Shown here: positions 44,787-56,130 of the stretch, piece by piece
Position numbering within the stretch: the stretch's first letter is position 1
How the letters are laid out: each line of letters opens with the position of its first letter
DNA from: Mesotaenium endlicherianum
Taxonomy: Eukaryota > Streptophyta > Zygnematophyceae > Zygnematales > Mesotaeniaceae
Length of the DNA: 64,000 nt
Direction of reading: 5' to 3'
Assembly (NCBI GenBank): GCA_009602735.1
Contig: WELA01013858.1
Location: 611,066 to 675,065, forward strand
Position numbers and translations under genes: made by a program
Notes under the pieces: generated by a model
What the model was told of the DNA's origin: nothing
The model's database searches: none
What the model saw: only the letters and a program-made list of their open reading frames with translations

Positions 44787-47700
44787 GCCAGGAGCCTACC
44801 ACCCCAAGACCCACTTCACGAGAAGGCAACACGCCAAGTGAGGTGGAGACCCCCGTTGAAGACGACGTTCCAGCCCCAATGAGTTTGAGAGGTTACCTTG
44901 GAGGAGAGAAGGTCCACATCTTGGTGGATAGCGGAGCTCAAGGCAACTTCATTGCTGCAGATTTTGCCACCAAGCACGGTATTACTATGCGAACTCTTGA
45001 CCACGACGAGGAGATTATGATGCCCGATGGATTCTCCTATACTACCCCTTCCAAGAAGACGTACCCCTTGGCACTCTCTATCAAGTCCTTCAAGGATAGA
45101 GTAGTGTTCTCCCCCATGCAATTGGGCAAGTACGACGTCATCCTAGGGACGCCTTGGTTGACCAAGCACAACCCCCAAGTTGATTGGAGGACCGGTACTA
45201 TCAAGATCAAGAATGACATCACTTCAAGAATCTGTATTTTGCGCGCAATCCAGAATATCCAGACCCAAGACATCCAGAAGCCGGCACACGAGATACTATT
45301 GTCCGCCCTCCAACTCAAGAGACTTGTGAGGAAGGGACACGAGCTTCTTTTGGCCTTGATCACGCCAAAAGACATCAAGAAAGACATCGAGAGTCAAGAA
45401 GGCAGCCCCGTTCCCAAGGAGATACAAGAAGTCTTAGAGGACTACAAAGAAGTGTTCTCCCCGGAATTGCCCAAGGGCCTACCCCCCAAAAGATTCGTAG
45501 ACCACAAGATAGAGTTGGAGCCCGGAAGCAAGCCCATCTCTCGGCCTACGTTCAAAATGTCATACACGGAGCTAGACGAAGTCAAGAAGCAAATCAAGGA
45601 GCTACTGGAGCATGGCTTCATTCGACCTAGCAAGTCGCCATTTGGAGCCCCGGTGCTATTTGTCAAGAAGAAAGATGGTACCTTGAGGATGTGTGTGGAC
45701 TATCGCGCCCTCAACAAGATCACCATCAAGAATCGATACCCGCTGCCGCGCATGGATGAGCTCATGGACCGGCTGGTTGGAGCCAAGTACTTCACGAAGA
45801 TTGACTTACGGAGCGGCTACCACCAGATTCGCATCGCAGAACCGGACATAGAGAAGACGGCATTCAGGACAAGATATGGACATTTTGAGTTCATGGTCCT
45901 GCCATTTGGACTCACCAACGCGCCAGCAACTTTCATGACTATGATGAACACCATATTTCAGCCCATGTTGGACAGATTTGTGGTGGTATTCATCGATGAC
46001 ATCCTTATCTACAGCAAGACCCTTGAAGAGCATGCGAGACACTTGAAAGAAGTCCTTGAAGTATTGAAGCAAAACAAGCTGTTTGCGAAGGAGTCAAAAT
46101 GCGAGTTTGCCAAACAAGAAGTGGAGTTCCTAGGTCTCCACGTGACTGCTGATGGCATCAAGATAGACCCCAAGAAGACCACGGTGGTGGAGGAATGGCC
46201 AACCCCCACGACCAAGAAAGAACTCCAGTCATTCTTGGGATTTGCCAATTGGTACAGAAAATTCATCCAAGGCTTCTCGCACATAGCAGCCCCCCTGACA
46301 GATCTACTCAAGAAGGACAGGCTATATACATGGACCGAGAAAGAGGAAGAGGCATTTCAAGAGTTAAAGCGAAGATTGACCACATCCCCGGTGCTCACAC
46401 TCCCAAGTCCAAACCCAGATTGGCCCTTCCACGTCATCACCGATGCATCTTCCTATGCAATAGGAGCAATCCTGCTTCAAGACCAAGGCAAGGGACTGCA
46501 GCCCATCGCCTACGAGTCAAGGAAGCTAAATCCAGCCGAGCAAAATTATACAACCACGGAGCGAGAGGCATTGGCGATTGTACATGCCTTGAAGGTTTGG
46601 CGCTGCTACGTTGAAGGACGCAAAGTACTGGTCACCACGGACCACGAGGCGTTAAAGCACCTCCAAACGCAGCCGTATCTCTCAAGGAGACAAGCAAGAT
46701 GGAGCGGATACTTGCAACAATACAACATCACGATTCAGTACCAGCCCGGCAAGACAAACCCGGCTGACCCCCTCTCAAGACTGCAATTAAATGCAGTGAT
46801 GGTATCCCTGAAGACAGATCTGGAAGCTCGATTTTCAGCCGCCTATGAAAGAGACCCTTACTACAAGAACGGAGAAGCAGCCTTGGACCCATGCAAGAAG
46901 CAAGAAGGCAATTATTGGGTGAGGCAAGATACGGGCCAGAGATGTGTTCCTAATGACTTAGACCTCCGGCTCTTGCTTCTACGAGAAGCACACGACAACC
47001 CTCTTGGAGGACACTTTGGAATCCTAAGGACCACGGGCGTTCTAGCTAGGACTTATTGTTGGCCAGGCATGTCTAAGCAAGTCAAGGAGTACTGCAGGAG
47101 CTGTGACACATGCCAAAGAATCAAGCCATCATCGCAAAAGGCGGGAGGACTCCTCCAACCACTACCAATCCCCGAAAGACAATGGACGGACATCTCAATG
47201 GACCTTATCGTGGACTTGCCCGTGACACCTCGAGGCCATAATGCAATACTCACGGCGGTGGACAGACTTACCAAGATGGCTCATTTTATTCCCACGACGA
47301 CTAAGGCTACAGCACCACAACTTGCAAGACTCATCTTTGACAACATCTTCCGACTCCATGGACTACCATCAAGAATTGTGTCAGATAGAGATCCAAGATT
47401 CACAAGCCATTTCTGGAAAAATCTCTTCAAGAACTTGGGTACATCGCTGGATATGTCTACTGCCTACCACCCACAATCAGATGGGCAAACCGAGCGTATG
47501 AATCGTACCCTAAAGACCTCTCTAAAGGCCTACGTGTCTACCCTCGAGCAAGACTGGGACATGTACTTGACCCCCCTCGAGTTTGCCTACAACAACACTA
47601 CGCAGGCCTCTACCCAAGAGTCCCCATTCTTCCTCAACTATGGCTTCCATCCGACCACGCCACTGAGCTTCACGGCTGGCCATGATGAAGTACCTGCAGC

Positions 47701-48373
47701 CACAGATTTTATGGAGACATTAGAAGCAGCCCTTACAGCAGCGAAGAAAGCTCTACAACACGCGCAAGATGCTCAAGCAAGAGTGGCGAACAGATCCAGA
47801 AGAGAAATTACGTACAGAGTGGGTGACAACGTGTTACTATCATCCAAGAACATTTCCCTGAACAACAGGCCTGCCGGCAGCAAGTTCTCTCCCAAGTATT
47901 TGGGACCCTTCAAGATTATCCAGCAAGTCAACCCCGTTGCTTTCAAGCTAGAACTTCCCCAGACTATGCACATCGACCCCGTATTCCACGCTTCCCTCTT
48001 CAAGCCATATGTGCAACCCGACAACAAGTTCCCAGGACGTGTGACAACCCCACCAGCCCCAACAATAGTGGATGATCATTTGGAGTACGAAGTGGAAGAC
48101 ATAGTGGCTATGAGAAATTTCAGGAGACAGCAGCAATACTTGATCAAGTGGAAAGGATATCCAGATTCGGAGAATAGTTGGGTGGCGGCGCACTACCTTG
48201 ACAAAGTTCAGAGAAAGTTGAAGCGCTTCCATGCCGCCAACCCCCATCTTGGACCAGCCCCAAGTCTCTCTACTAGAAGCCCGAAGACTTCAGGGAGGCA
48301 GCCTGCCACCATCAAGAAGCAGCAGAAGACCCCTTGGAGGCAGCCTGCAAGAACAAGAAAGAGGAAAAATTGA
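44708..48373 (+). CDS. pol: A3 pol polyprotein (PR-RT-RH-IN-chromodomain)
   Basis: 1221 codons from 44708, with the same domain positions as A2 pol: protease DSG near residue 75, RT FIDD near 428, RNase H near 577, integrase HHCC and DDE at 760-960, and a chromodomain at 1125-1175. It differs from A2 pol at only a couple of residues by eye (for example Leu versus Phe in the PR-RT linker and Ala versus Val near the first integrase Asp). The frame probably begins by -1 recoding from gag and not at its first AUG. It looks whole. Confidence 0.95.
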   Translation: MLLLQGKGPSCTFMPQKVVKKRTAPVGQEPTTPRPTSREGNTPSEVETPVEDDVPAPMSLRGYLGGEKVHILVDSGAQGNFIAADFATKHGITMRTLDHDEEIMMPDGFSYTTPSKKTYPLALSIKSFKDRVVFSPMQLGKYDVILGTPWLTKHNPQVDWRTGTIKIKNDITSRICILRAIQNIQTQDIQKPAHEILLSALQLKRLVRKGHELLLALITPKDIKKDIESQEGSPVPKEIQEVLEDYKEVFSPELPKGLPPKRFVDHKIELEPGSKPISRPTFKMSYTELDEVKKQIKELLEHGFIRPSKSPFGAPVLFVKKKDGTLRMCVDYRALNKITIKNRYPLPRMDELMDRLVGAKYFTKIDLRSGYHQIRIAEPDIEKTAFRTRYGHFEFMVLPFGLTNAPATFMTMMNTIFQPMLDRFVVVFIDDILIYSKTLEEHARHLKEVLEVLKQNKLFAKESKCEFAKQEVEFLGLHVTADGIKIDPKKTTVVEEWPTPTTKKELQSFLGFANWYRKFIQGFSHIAAPLTDLLKKDRLYTWTEKEEEAFQELKRRLTTSPVLTLPSPNPDWPFHVITDASSYAIGAILLQDQGKGLQPIAYESRKLNPAEQNYTTTEREALAIVHALKVWRCYVEGRKVLVTTDHEALKHLQTQPYLSRRQARWSGYLQQYNITIQYQPGKTNPADPLSRLQLNAVMVSLKTDLEARFSAAYERDPYYKNGEAALDPCKKQEGNYWVRQDTGQRCVPNDLDLRLLLLREAHDNPLGGHFGILRTTGVLARTYCWPGMSKQVKEYCRSCDTCQRIKPSSQKAGGLLQPLPIPERQWTDISMDLIVDLPVTPRGHNAILTAVDRLTKMAHFIPTTTKATAPQLARLIFDNIFRLHGLPSRIVSDRDPRFTSHFWKNLFKNLGTSLDMSTAYHPQSDGQTERMNRTLKTSLKAYVSTLEQDWDMYLTPLEFAYNNTTQASTQESPFFLNYGFHPTTPLSFTAGHDEVPAATDFMETLEAALTAAKKALQHAQDAQARVANRSRREITYRVGDNVLLSSKNISLNNRPAGSKFSPKYLGPFKIIQQVNPVAFKLELPQTMHIDPVFHASLFKPYVQPDNKFPGRVTTPPAPTIVDDHLEYEVEDIVAMRNFRRQQQYLIKWKGYPDSENSWVAAHYLDKVQRKLKRFHAANPHLGPAPSLSTRSPKTSGRQPATIKKQQKTPWRQPARTRKRKN

Positions 48374-49056
48374 CATTAGACACTCTTCTCTTCTCGCAGT
48401 TTCTGGACAGAAAACTAAAACTGCTACTGGTAATAGGTCTCTGCATAATAAATTCTGAAAATTTACCTGGCTGTAGTCCATGAGTAGCCGGTCATTTAGA
48501 GTCCAAGTTTGCTCAATTTGGAGCACTGGTGAGAGAGATATGATGCTCTAAGTAGAAGGGGGTCAGGCTGCTGGCATTGTTAGGGCAGAATATGCCTTCT
48601 GACATTGTGCCCTCCCCTGAACTTGGAATGCTCTGAAACTCAAGACTCTGGTAGAACATCTTACAGCGCCCAGTTTGAGACTTAGTTTGCAGAATTTGGA
48701 GAAGTATAGAAGGACTTATGATTTTCAGAAGTTTCTGCACAGATTTGGAGGAGTGCCTACTCTCTCAGCTCTCAACGACACTCCAGAAATGAGAATGCTC
48801 TCAAATTTGGTGACCCGGTAGAGTTCTCCGACGCGGTCCGTCTGGCACTCGAATTTTCAGATTTGGAGCAGTTCTGTGGCCGCTATGAATTTTTGAGTTC
48901 GTGGCAGATTCTGGGCCAACTTGTACAATTTTCTTTATCATTAAGGAGTAGGCTAGCCAATAAGGTCACACCACCTACGACCTTGCCTAGTCTACCTTAC
49001 ATGTGTAAAACCTGACTTGACGCGCCGAGACGTCGCTTTTTCTCTCGGGGGGGTGA
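48374..49056 (+). other. A3 3' untranslated region
   Basis: About 680 bases with no ORF, conserved among A1, A2, A3 and E. It contains a single 43-bp-type ACATGTGT unit (48996-49020), the CGCGCCGAGACGTCGC motif (49021-49036) and the polypurine tract. Confidence 0.8.
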
Positions 49057-49559
49057 TGTAGTGATTTGAGTTATTATATATTAGTTCGCATATATTTTAA
49101 TGTTTTCAAATATATTTGGAGTAGTATTGTGTGGAGTCAAGTGTGAATAGGTACTCTAGTAACTTGGTTCATGTCCTTTGAACCTTCCAAGGCATTTTCG
49201 AAGTTAGAGGAAAGACCTAGAAGAACTCCATGTGGCAAAAGTCAGATGTGCCATTTTTAGGTCAAAAGGACATGTGTACATTATTCTAGAAAGAGGTGGC
49301 AAGTTTTGGGATGTGTTGGGTGCCAACACATCAACATACACCTTCCTAGAAATTACTTATGTAGCAAGTATATAAACAAGAGCTAGAACATAGAAAGACA
49401 TTGGAGAATCACTCTTGTACTTGCCAAAATCCAGAAATATATTAACTTTCAAGAAGCCATCTCTCTTTCAAGAAGCTACCACTTGTGTTCAAAGATCCTT
49501 GTCTTGAATAGATAAAGTATTCTGTTTTACTAAGTACTTTATCTATCTGTTTCACTACA
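49057..49559 (+). repeat. A3 3' LTR
   Basis: 503 bp, TGTAGTGATT...TTTCACTACA, with TATATAAA at 49369-49376. It shares TTCGCAT near its start with the 5' LTR of A3 but not with A1/A2, which confirms the pairing. Confidence 0.95.
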
Positions 49560-49564
49560 GTCTA

Positions 49565-50058
49565 CCCTTAAAATTTGCTCCACCTTCATTGAAGATCTGA
49601 AATAAAGATGGCCACACACTCCTTTCTAGCCACTATCACCTCTATGCTAAGCCCCCCTCAAAGAAAGTGCTTAACACCAAAGAGCTTACATCTCCAAGGA
49701 AAAATCCAGCCGTGTAAAATCCAGATTTTCTTCATGCTCATATGTCTCCATACTCAAGCAAAGGATGCTCCATGCTACTTATGTCACTACCATCCTTGGG
49801 CAACCTCCTTATATTACAAAGAAGACGTACAAAAATCTGATTGCATCCAAGTTGACACTTCTTGGAGCCCCTCCCTCTTCCCATCTCTTCCCTCCTTCAA
49901 GAAAGTGAGATGCTAGCTTGCACCAACGTCTTCACGGCTGCCCTTAGCACCTTATAAATCATCCTTGCTTCACCTCTCTACCTGCTCTACACTCCTACAA
50001 GCATCACCAACCAAAGCTTCTCCTTCAAATGAAGCAACTAGGTAGCTCCGATACCATG
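49565..50058 (-). other. Element D leader / 5' internal region, non-coding
   Basis: About 490 bases between the A3 insertion and the D 5' LTR. The primer-site complement GCTCCGATACCA is at 50045-50056. No gag-like frame is seen on the reverse strand. A + strand frame (49608-49916) has low-complexity codon use and is antisense to the element, so I do not call it a gene. Confidence 0.7.
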
Positions 50059-50800
50059 TGAAAGGGGAGAGGGGTGCGGGGAGTGCGCCCATACACACTC
50101 ACGCACCCTCACCCGCGAGTGGAAGCGTGCACGAGGACCTTTCCTAGTTGCATACACAAGGTGGAGTGGCCTGGTGGTATGCCACTCTTGCAAGAGTTAG
50201 AGGGCTACATGAGAGAGGAGTAGAAAAGAACTCACGTTATTAAGAAAAGTCNGTTATTAAGAAAGTCGTGTACAAGATAAGAAGGTTAGATTAGACTAGA
50301 CTAGACAAGACTAGGCTCCTTCACTTCTTTGTGCTTCCTATTTATGCTTTAACTTTATGTGTCCTCTCTAGCAAAGTACCTCCAGAACCTTCTCCTATGG
50401 CTCCTTCCATGTAGGTGACCTTGCCTAGTAGGACAAGCTAGCACACTCACACGCACACACAATCACACTCTAGAATATTCTATTACACAATCCACAAACT
50501 CCTCACGGAGTTTCTAGAAATTCCACGAGACTTTGGAACTCTACGTGATCGTACGTAGTTTTCGAATCCTCATGATTCAGTGTCCTACTTCGTGGACTCC
50601 AACCGAAATTTTCGTCATTGGACCTGTCCTTGTCACTAAATTGAATCTGTGACAATAAAAATTCACTAAAAACTCCCAAAACTCGTAACTTTCTCAATAC
50701 TTGTCCAAATGACTTAAAATAAAGGCCAAAGTTCTTCTAAATCACACTCTATGCATATAAAATGCTAGAAAACTACAAAATACACTTTCATAACCTCACA
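50059..50800 (-). repeat. Element D 5' LTR
   Basis: 742 bp, pairing with 2825-3550. An isolated N at 50252 is flanked by a duplicated GTTATTAAGAAA, probably an assembly join. ATGTC (50801-50805) is the D target duplication. Confidence 0.9.
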
Positions 50801-50805
50801 ATGTC

Positions 50806-52656
50806 TTTCTTGATGTCTTTTGGCGTGATCAAGGTCAAAAGAAGCTCGTGTCCCTTCCTCACAAGTCTCTTGAGTTGGAGGGCGGACAATAGTATCTCGT
50901 GTGCCGGCTTCTTGATGTCTTGGATCTGGATATTCTGCATTGCGCGCAAAATACAGATTCTTAAAGTGATGTTATGCTTGATCTTGATGTCATGCTTGAT
51001 CTTGATAGTATCGTCCCTCCAATCAACTTGGGGGTTGTGCTTGGTCAACCAAGGCATCCCTAGGATGACGTCGTACTTGCCCAATTGCATGGGGGAGAAC
51101 ACTACTCTATCCTTGAAAGACTTGATAGAGAGTGCCAAGGAGTACGTCTTCTTAGAAGAGGTAGTACAGGAGCATCCGTCGGGCATCATAATCTCCTCGT
51201 CGTGGTCAAGAGTTTGCATAGTAATATCGTGCTTGGTGGCAAAATCTGCAGCGATGAAGTTGCCTTGAGCTCCGCAACCCACCAAGATGTGGACCTTCTC
51301 TCCTCCAAGGTAACCTCTCAAACTCATTGGGGCTGGAACGTGGTCTTCAACGGGGGTCTCCACCTCACTTGGCTTGTTGTCTTCTCGTGAAGTGGGTCTT
51401 GGGGTGGTAGGCTCCTGGCCCACCGGCGCTGTCTATTTTTTGACTACTTTTTGGAGCATGAGAGTGCACGATGGTCCTTCTCCTTATAATAAAAGCATAG
51501 TCCAGCCGTCATGAGAGCTTCTTTTTCAGCCGGGAAGAGTCTTGCTTTCACTCCTTGCTGGTTTCTTGCATCATACGTGTCATTGGAGGATCTTCCACTC
51601 TTTTGGGCACCCGCGGGGTCCCTTTTAATACCTCCAATTTCCATGGGTGTGGGTCCAGATTTGGATGTGGAAGGGGCTGCGTACACCCGCGTCGCCGTTA
51701 CCCGTGAAGATGAAGGCACGGAGTGCTTGAAATCCAAGGTATCCACCCTTTGAGCCACTTCAATTCCAAGTTATCCACCCTTTGAGCCACTTCAACAATC
51801 TTTAAAAAGTTCGTCAAGTCGCGTAATTCCACTTCTTTTGCCACCTTAGGCTTGAGGCCAGACACATGACGATCAATCTTCTCCTCGAGCGACATGCTGG
51901 GGATCTCAAGAGTGAGGCCATGAAATCTGGATGTAGATTCTTGAATGGACGTTGTTTGCTTGAGATGACAAAGCTTTTCTCGAGCAATTTTCTCCGCATT
52001 GATGGGCATGAATTGCTTCTGGAGGGCTTCACAAAAATCCACCCATCTTGCATATGATGGTGGGAGCTCTTGGCCGGTACGAGATGCGCCACAGCTTGAT
52101 ACACAGCCGCTTGATGGTTACGCCACTATGATGTTGTTGCTCCTGTGAACAAGGTAACGGCAAAAGGGACGTAGTCCTCCTCGGGTACTTCAAGGAATGT
52201 GAGGTACGTCTTCACTTGGTAGAGCCACAGATTCAGTTTGGCTCCTCTCCTAGGATTGAAAGTGTCCGGATTGCCGGGCTTGATGAGTTTCCTTGCTCTT
52301 GTAGGCTCTTGTGGAGGCGCTTGAGCCGTGGCTGGATTTTGAGCGTTGCTCGCAATAGGGGCAACTATGGCAGCCATAGTTTCTCTTGACGCTTGCACGG
52401 TTGCTTCATAGGTGGCCAAGCCCACTTGGTTGTGGACGGTCATTTGGAAGGCTGCCCACTCATTTGCGGGAACTTCTTGTGGTGGGGTCAATTTTGCTAT
52501 AGCGGCTGGCACGGGATTTGACGATGCTCCTCCTTGTGGTGCTTCTTGTTGTTGCAATTTTTTTTGAGTGGGCTCTCCCATCGACGCTGGAGGAGGGTCT
52601 CTTGGAGAGGAAGGGCTTCGTTCGAAAACTTGTTGTTGGTCTTGAAGATTGGCCAT
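50806..52656 (-). pseudogene. Element E gag and protease region (old A-family copy)
   Basis: Reverse strand: gag starts at 52656 (MANLQDQQQ) with a single copy of the 25-residue unit that is duplicated in A1-A3, then the capsid core (52440-51780), a decayed knuckle region near 51440-51500, and the protease region (51340-51240). It continues at 2824 across element D. It is broken with many breaks. E is the outgroup for the three young A copies. Confidence 0.87.
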
Positions 52657-52693
52657 CTTCTTGTGCTACCAAAGTGCCTAGCTTCGATACCAC

Positions 52694-53196
52694 TGTAGTG
52701 AAATAGATAGATAAAGTACTTAGTAAAATAAAATACTTTATCTATTCAAGACAAGGATCTTTGAACACAACAGGTAGCTTCTTGAAAGAGAGATGACTTC
52801 TTGAAAGTTAATATATTTCTGGAATATGGCATGTACAAGCGTGATTCTCGAATGCCTTTCTATGTTTAAGCTCTTGTATATATACTTTCTATATAAGTTA
52901 TTTCTAGGAAGGTGCATGTTGATGTGTTGGCACCCAATACATCCCAAAACTTGCCACCTCTTTCTAGAATAATGTACACATGTTCTTTTGACCTAAAAAT
53001 GGCACATTTGACTTTTGCCACATGGAGTTCTTCTAGGTCCTTACTCTAACTTTGAAAATGCCGTAGAAGGTTCAAAGGACATGAACCAAGTCACTAGAAC
53101 ATCTATTCACACTTGACTCCACACAATACTACTCCAAATATGTTCAAAAGCATTAAAATATATGCAAACTAGTATACTATAACTTAAACCGCTACA
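52694..53196 (-). repeat. Element E 5' LTR
   Basis: 503 bp, the reverse complement of the A LTR: TGTAGTGAAATAG...CCGCTACA, with many substitutions. The primer-site complement (GCTTCGATACCA) is at 52681-52692. This is the right boundary of the nested stack. TTTGG at 53197-53201 should be the target duplication, whose partner is off the window. Confidence 0.92.
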
Positions 53197-54257
53197 TTTG
53201 GTATACCTTCGCGTCGTGATAGCAATCAATCGCGAAGGACCCAGCTTCAAGTCAAATTTCGTTGCCAAGTAGTGAACCTACTGACAAAGATATACAATCT
53301 GATAAACATACAACTTATTAAAGTTCCTCCACGTGTTGAGCATGATTGTAATGATGTGAGTTATAATGAATTCCCGTTGTAGTTGATCAAGTAAAGTTTG
53401 AATTTTCAAGCGACAGATTATAACTCCAAAGATCGAATTAAGCCCATATCATTTTATATTGGAACTTGAAAATTTAAATTTGAAATTTTAAAATCCATCT
53501 TGTAAAACCTGTTGATGTTGATCTTGAATCTTGCCGATCGACTGAAACTTGGAATTTCAAGTGATAAGTAAAATCTACGTTAAAGTGACTAAAGATTGAA
53601 AGTGTAAAATGTAATGACCATAACCATGAGAATTCGGCCAACAAAATAATAGCTTATTAGTGGTCATAACCATGACAACAATTCAGCCAACAAAATAATA
53701 GCTAACTAGTCCACACACAAAGACAATCCAAGAGGAAGTAATATTAAGGAGACAACTTGCCTGCCAGCTTGTTTGCCCTAACATGCACGCACTCTCCTAA
53801 TCTAGCTAGTTAGCACACACACGTAGACACCAGTCAATCAGTAAATAGGCAGCAGCCTGCTAATCTTGACGCGCACGCACTCTCTTAGTCCAGTCACCTA
53901 GCCCTCTCTTTGACATGAGCAAACAACACGTAGGCAGCAACTTGTCAAGCTTCACGTGCACGCATTCTTTAAATCCCACTTGCCAGCGTACGAGCACAAA
54001 CACCAACCACGGAACACACGGGCATAGCTTCTTGACTTACACGTAGATAGCCCAGCAGAACGAGGTTTTAGAAAGTAACTTTGTGTGTCTACCTGTATGG
54101 AGTTTTCATTTGGATTTGGAAAATGGTTGTTGTTGCAAGTGGCAAGTGTCAAAGACGCAATGTTTTGCAAAGTTAAATATTAAAAGTTTGCATCATGAGT
54201 ACTTGGCGCTAGTGTGGGAGGATTTTGAGAGTTGTTAATTGTGCATTGGACAAGTGC
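53197..54257. other. AT-rich flank with no gene
   Basis: Outside the retroelement stack. It has a 46-bp imperfect direct repeat (53615-53660 and 53661-53706: CATAACCATGA, then CAACAAAATAATAGCT) and a stretch with repeated CGCACGCACTCTC words (53785-53960). No coding frame or RNA gene is seen. Confidence 0.6.
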
Positions 54258-54936
54258 ACTTGTTGTCTGTGAGGGATGTGTTGGTACTTAAGTGCACGTT
54301 AGGGATGAACGAGGACACGCATGGGGGAACACAGGTGTTACAGATGAAACACAGACAAATATACTCAGCATAGAAGGTATTGGCACGGAACCCGTTAAAA
54401 ACGATGTGTGTGTTTTTTGACCATGAAAAACAAGTTTATGTCAAAATCTTGAAGAGATGTTTAAAAAAAAGTAATTTATGGAGGTCGTGATGAGTGAGCG
54501 ACGTAGTTTTTATCACTAATAAAAACAAATGTCCAATGTACAAAAAGTTAAGAAGTTTGTGGTGAACAAGTAACAGTACAATTGGAGCAAAAATTTAAAC
54601 TTGTTGTCTGTGAGGGATGTGTTGGTACTTAAGTGCACCTTAGGGATGAACGAGGACACGCATGGGGAAACACAGGTGTTACAGATGAAACACGGACAAA
54701 TATACTCAGCATAGAAGGTATTGGCACGGAACCCGTTAAAACGATGTGTGTGTTTTTTGACCATGAAAAACAAGTTTATGTCAAAATCTTGAAGAGATGT
54801 TTAAAAAAACGTAATTTATGGAGGTCGTGATGAGTGAGCGACGTAGTTTTTATCACTAATAAAAACAAATGTCCAATGTACAAAAAGTTAAGAAATTTGT
54901 GGTGAACAAGTAACAGTACAATTGGAGCAAAAATTT
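54258..54936. repeat. 341-bp tandem duplication
   Basis: Two head-to-tail copies (54258-54598 and 54599-54936) starting ACTTGTTGTCTGTGAGGG and ending GGAGCAAAAATTT. They differ only at a handful of single bases and homopolymer lengths. Open frames in both copies are short and A/T-driven. Confidence 0.93.
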
Positions 54937-55189
54937 GAAAAAAGTAACAAATGCATTTGTAACTACTCGTATGAAATCTCGTAAAAAAATATGTACAGAG
55001 CATAATTTTTTTTTTGCTTTTTGCATTTGTACAAATAAAGAAAATTTGTAAAAAAAAAATAACAGGTACATTTGTAATTACTTGCATTCTACATGTAAAA
55101 AACATATAATAATATCACAACATATTTTCTTCCATTGTTACTTTGTTCATGAATTTATTTACTCCATGATAAATTTTTTACTTAGATAT

Positions 55190-56130
55190 GAACATGTGTG
55201 CAAAGTTACCACTATTAGAGCACACAAATTGGAACGTTGCGCTAGATGCCTGTAATTTTAAATCACTCCATTTCACAAAAAACCCAAAGTAATTAACAAG
55301 GAACATTACTGCGTACAATCATAGCGTAAGCCTTGCAGCACTGCACACAAATGATGCTCTTTCGCATACCTGACTATCACACTATTTATTGTTCGTCATT
55401 TTTATCACGAATTCAATTTCACCATTTTTCCTCATTCACTTGATTTTTTTAAAGCATTTTATTTCTAAACAAATAAAGATAATTAACAAAGAAAAAAAAA
55501 CAACTACTTAGAAATGTAACATTCAAATACATTGACTTTTATATTTGCACTATTTCTATTTTTTGAAATTTGCACAATAAATTTTCTTATAAAATATAAA
55601 GATACATTACAGCGTACAATCATGACGTATGCTTTGCAACATTGCACACAAGTGATGCTCTTCTGCATACCTGATTGTCACACTATTAATTTATTGTTTG
55701 TTATTTGCATCACGAACTCAATTTCACCATTTTTCCTCATTCACTTGGTTTGATCAAATAAATGAAGTGAAAAATGAAAAACCTGCAAAGTTACCATTAT
55801 TAAAGCACGCAAATTGGACAAATATGCGTCAAAACATTGCGTTAGATGCCTGTAATTTGAAAGCATCTTATTTTAAAAAAAAAATAAAAAATCGACAAAT
55901 AAAAATCTATCAAGTTGAAACAGTTATATTGATTAAATTTCCTTCATCGATCTAACTTGCACGATAAAACACATCAAAATAAAATAGTATATATTACAGC
56001 GTTTAATTATGTCGTAAGCCTTGCAACTTTGCACATAAGTGATTTTCTTTGTATATTTGGTTGTCACACCATTCATTGTTGATCATTTTCATCACGAATT
56101 TAGTTTCACCATTTTCCCTCAAGTTACTTT
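55190..56130. repeat. Diverged interspersed/tandem repeat block
   Basis: Two motif types alternate. R1 (ACTATTAGAGCACACAAATT, then GCTAGATGCCTGTAATTT) is at 55204-55262, 55785-55866 and, further away, 57211-57295. R2 (ATTACAGCGTACAATCAT, then TTTCACCATTTTTCCTCA) is at 55303-55450, 55602-55752 and 55989-56130. Copies are 75-90% alike by eye, indicating old local duplication. Confidence 0.8.

Larger units (their letters stand above)
42966..49559 (+). mobile_element. Element A3: Ty3/gypsy chromovirus, looks whole
   Basis: LTRs are 42966-43468 and 49057-49559, both 503 bp with about three differences by eye, so this is a very recent insertion. The target duplication GTCTA is at 42961-42965 and 49560-49564. 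The primer site is at 43470-43482, and the polypurine tract GGGGGGGTGA at 49047-49056. Gag and pol are open and nearly identical to A2. The internal region is 86 bp shorter than in A2, equal to two 43-bp units of the 3' minisatellite. Confidence 0.96.
2825..50800 (-). mobile_element. Element D: compact LTR retrotransposon related to C, containing C and A3
   Basis: LTRs lie at 2825-3550 and 50059-50800. The 5-bp target duplication ATGTC is at 2820-2824 and 50801-50805. The primer-binding site (complement at 50045-50056) is of initiator-Met type. Subtracting nested C (6282-42938) and A3 (42966-49559) leaves about 4.7 kb, of which about 3.2 kb is internal. Only a pol scrap (about 5320-5890) is recognisable, so D is probably a non-autonomous derivative mobilised by C-like relatives. 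That role is inference. LTR termini (TGAAAGGGG) and the pre-PPT motif match family C. D was inserted in the pol of E. Confidence 0.88.

Noticed and set aside
49608-49916. 102-codon + strand frame in the D leader
   Set aside because: It is antisense to element D, has no recognisable domain and starts beside the A3 insertion; best explained as chance.
54516-55105. Reverse frames rich in Phe, Tyr and Cys over the 341-bp duplication
   Set aside because: They repeat because the DNA is duplicated, are very A/T-driven and have no start context or homolog.
55190-56130. CRISPR-like array
   Set aside because: Repeats are long, diverged and irregularly spaced in a eukaryotic context; there are no uniform spacers or cas genes.
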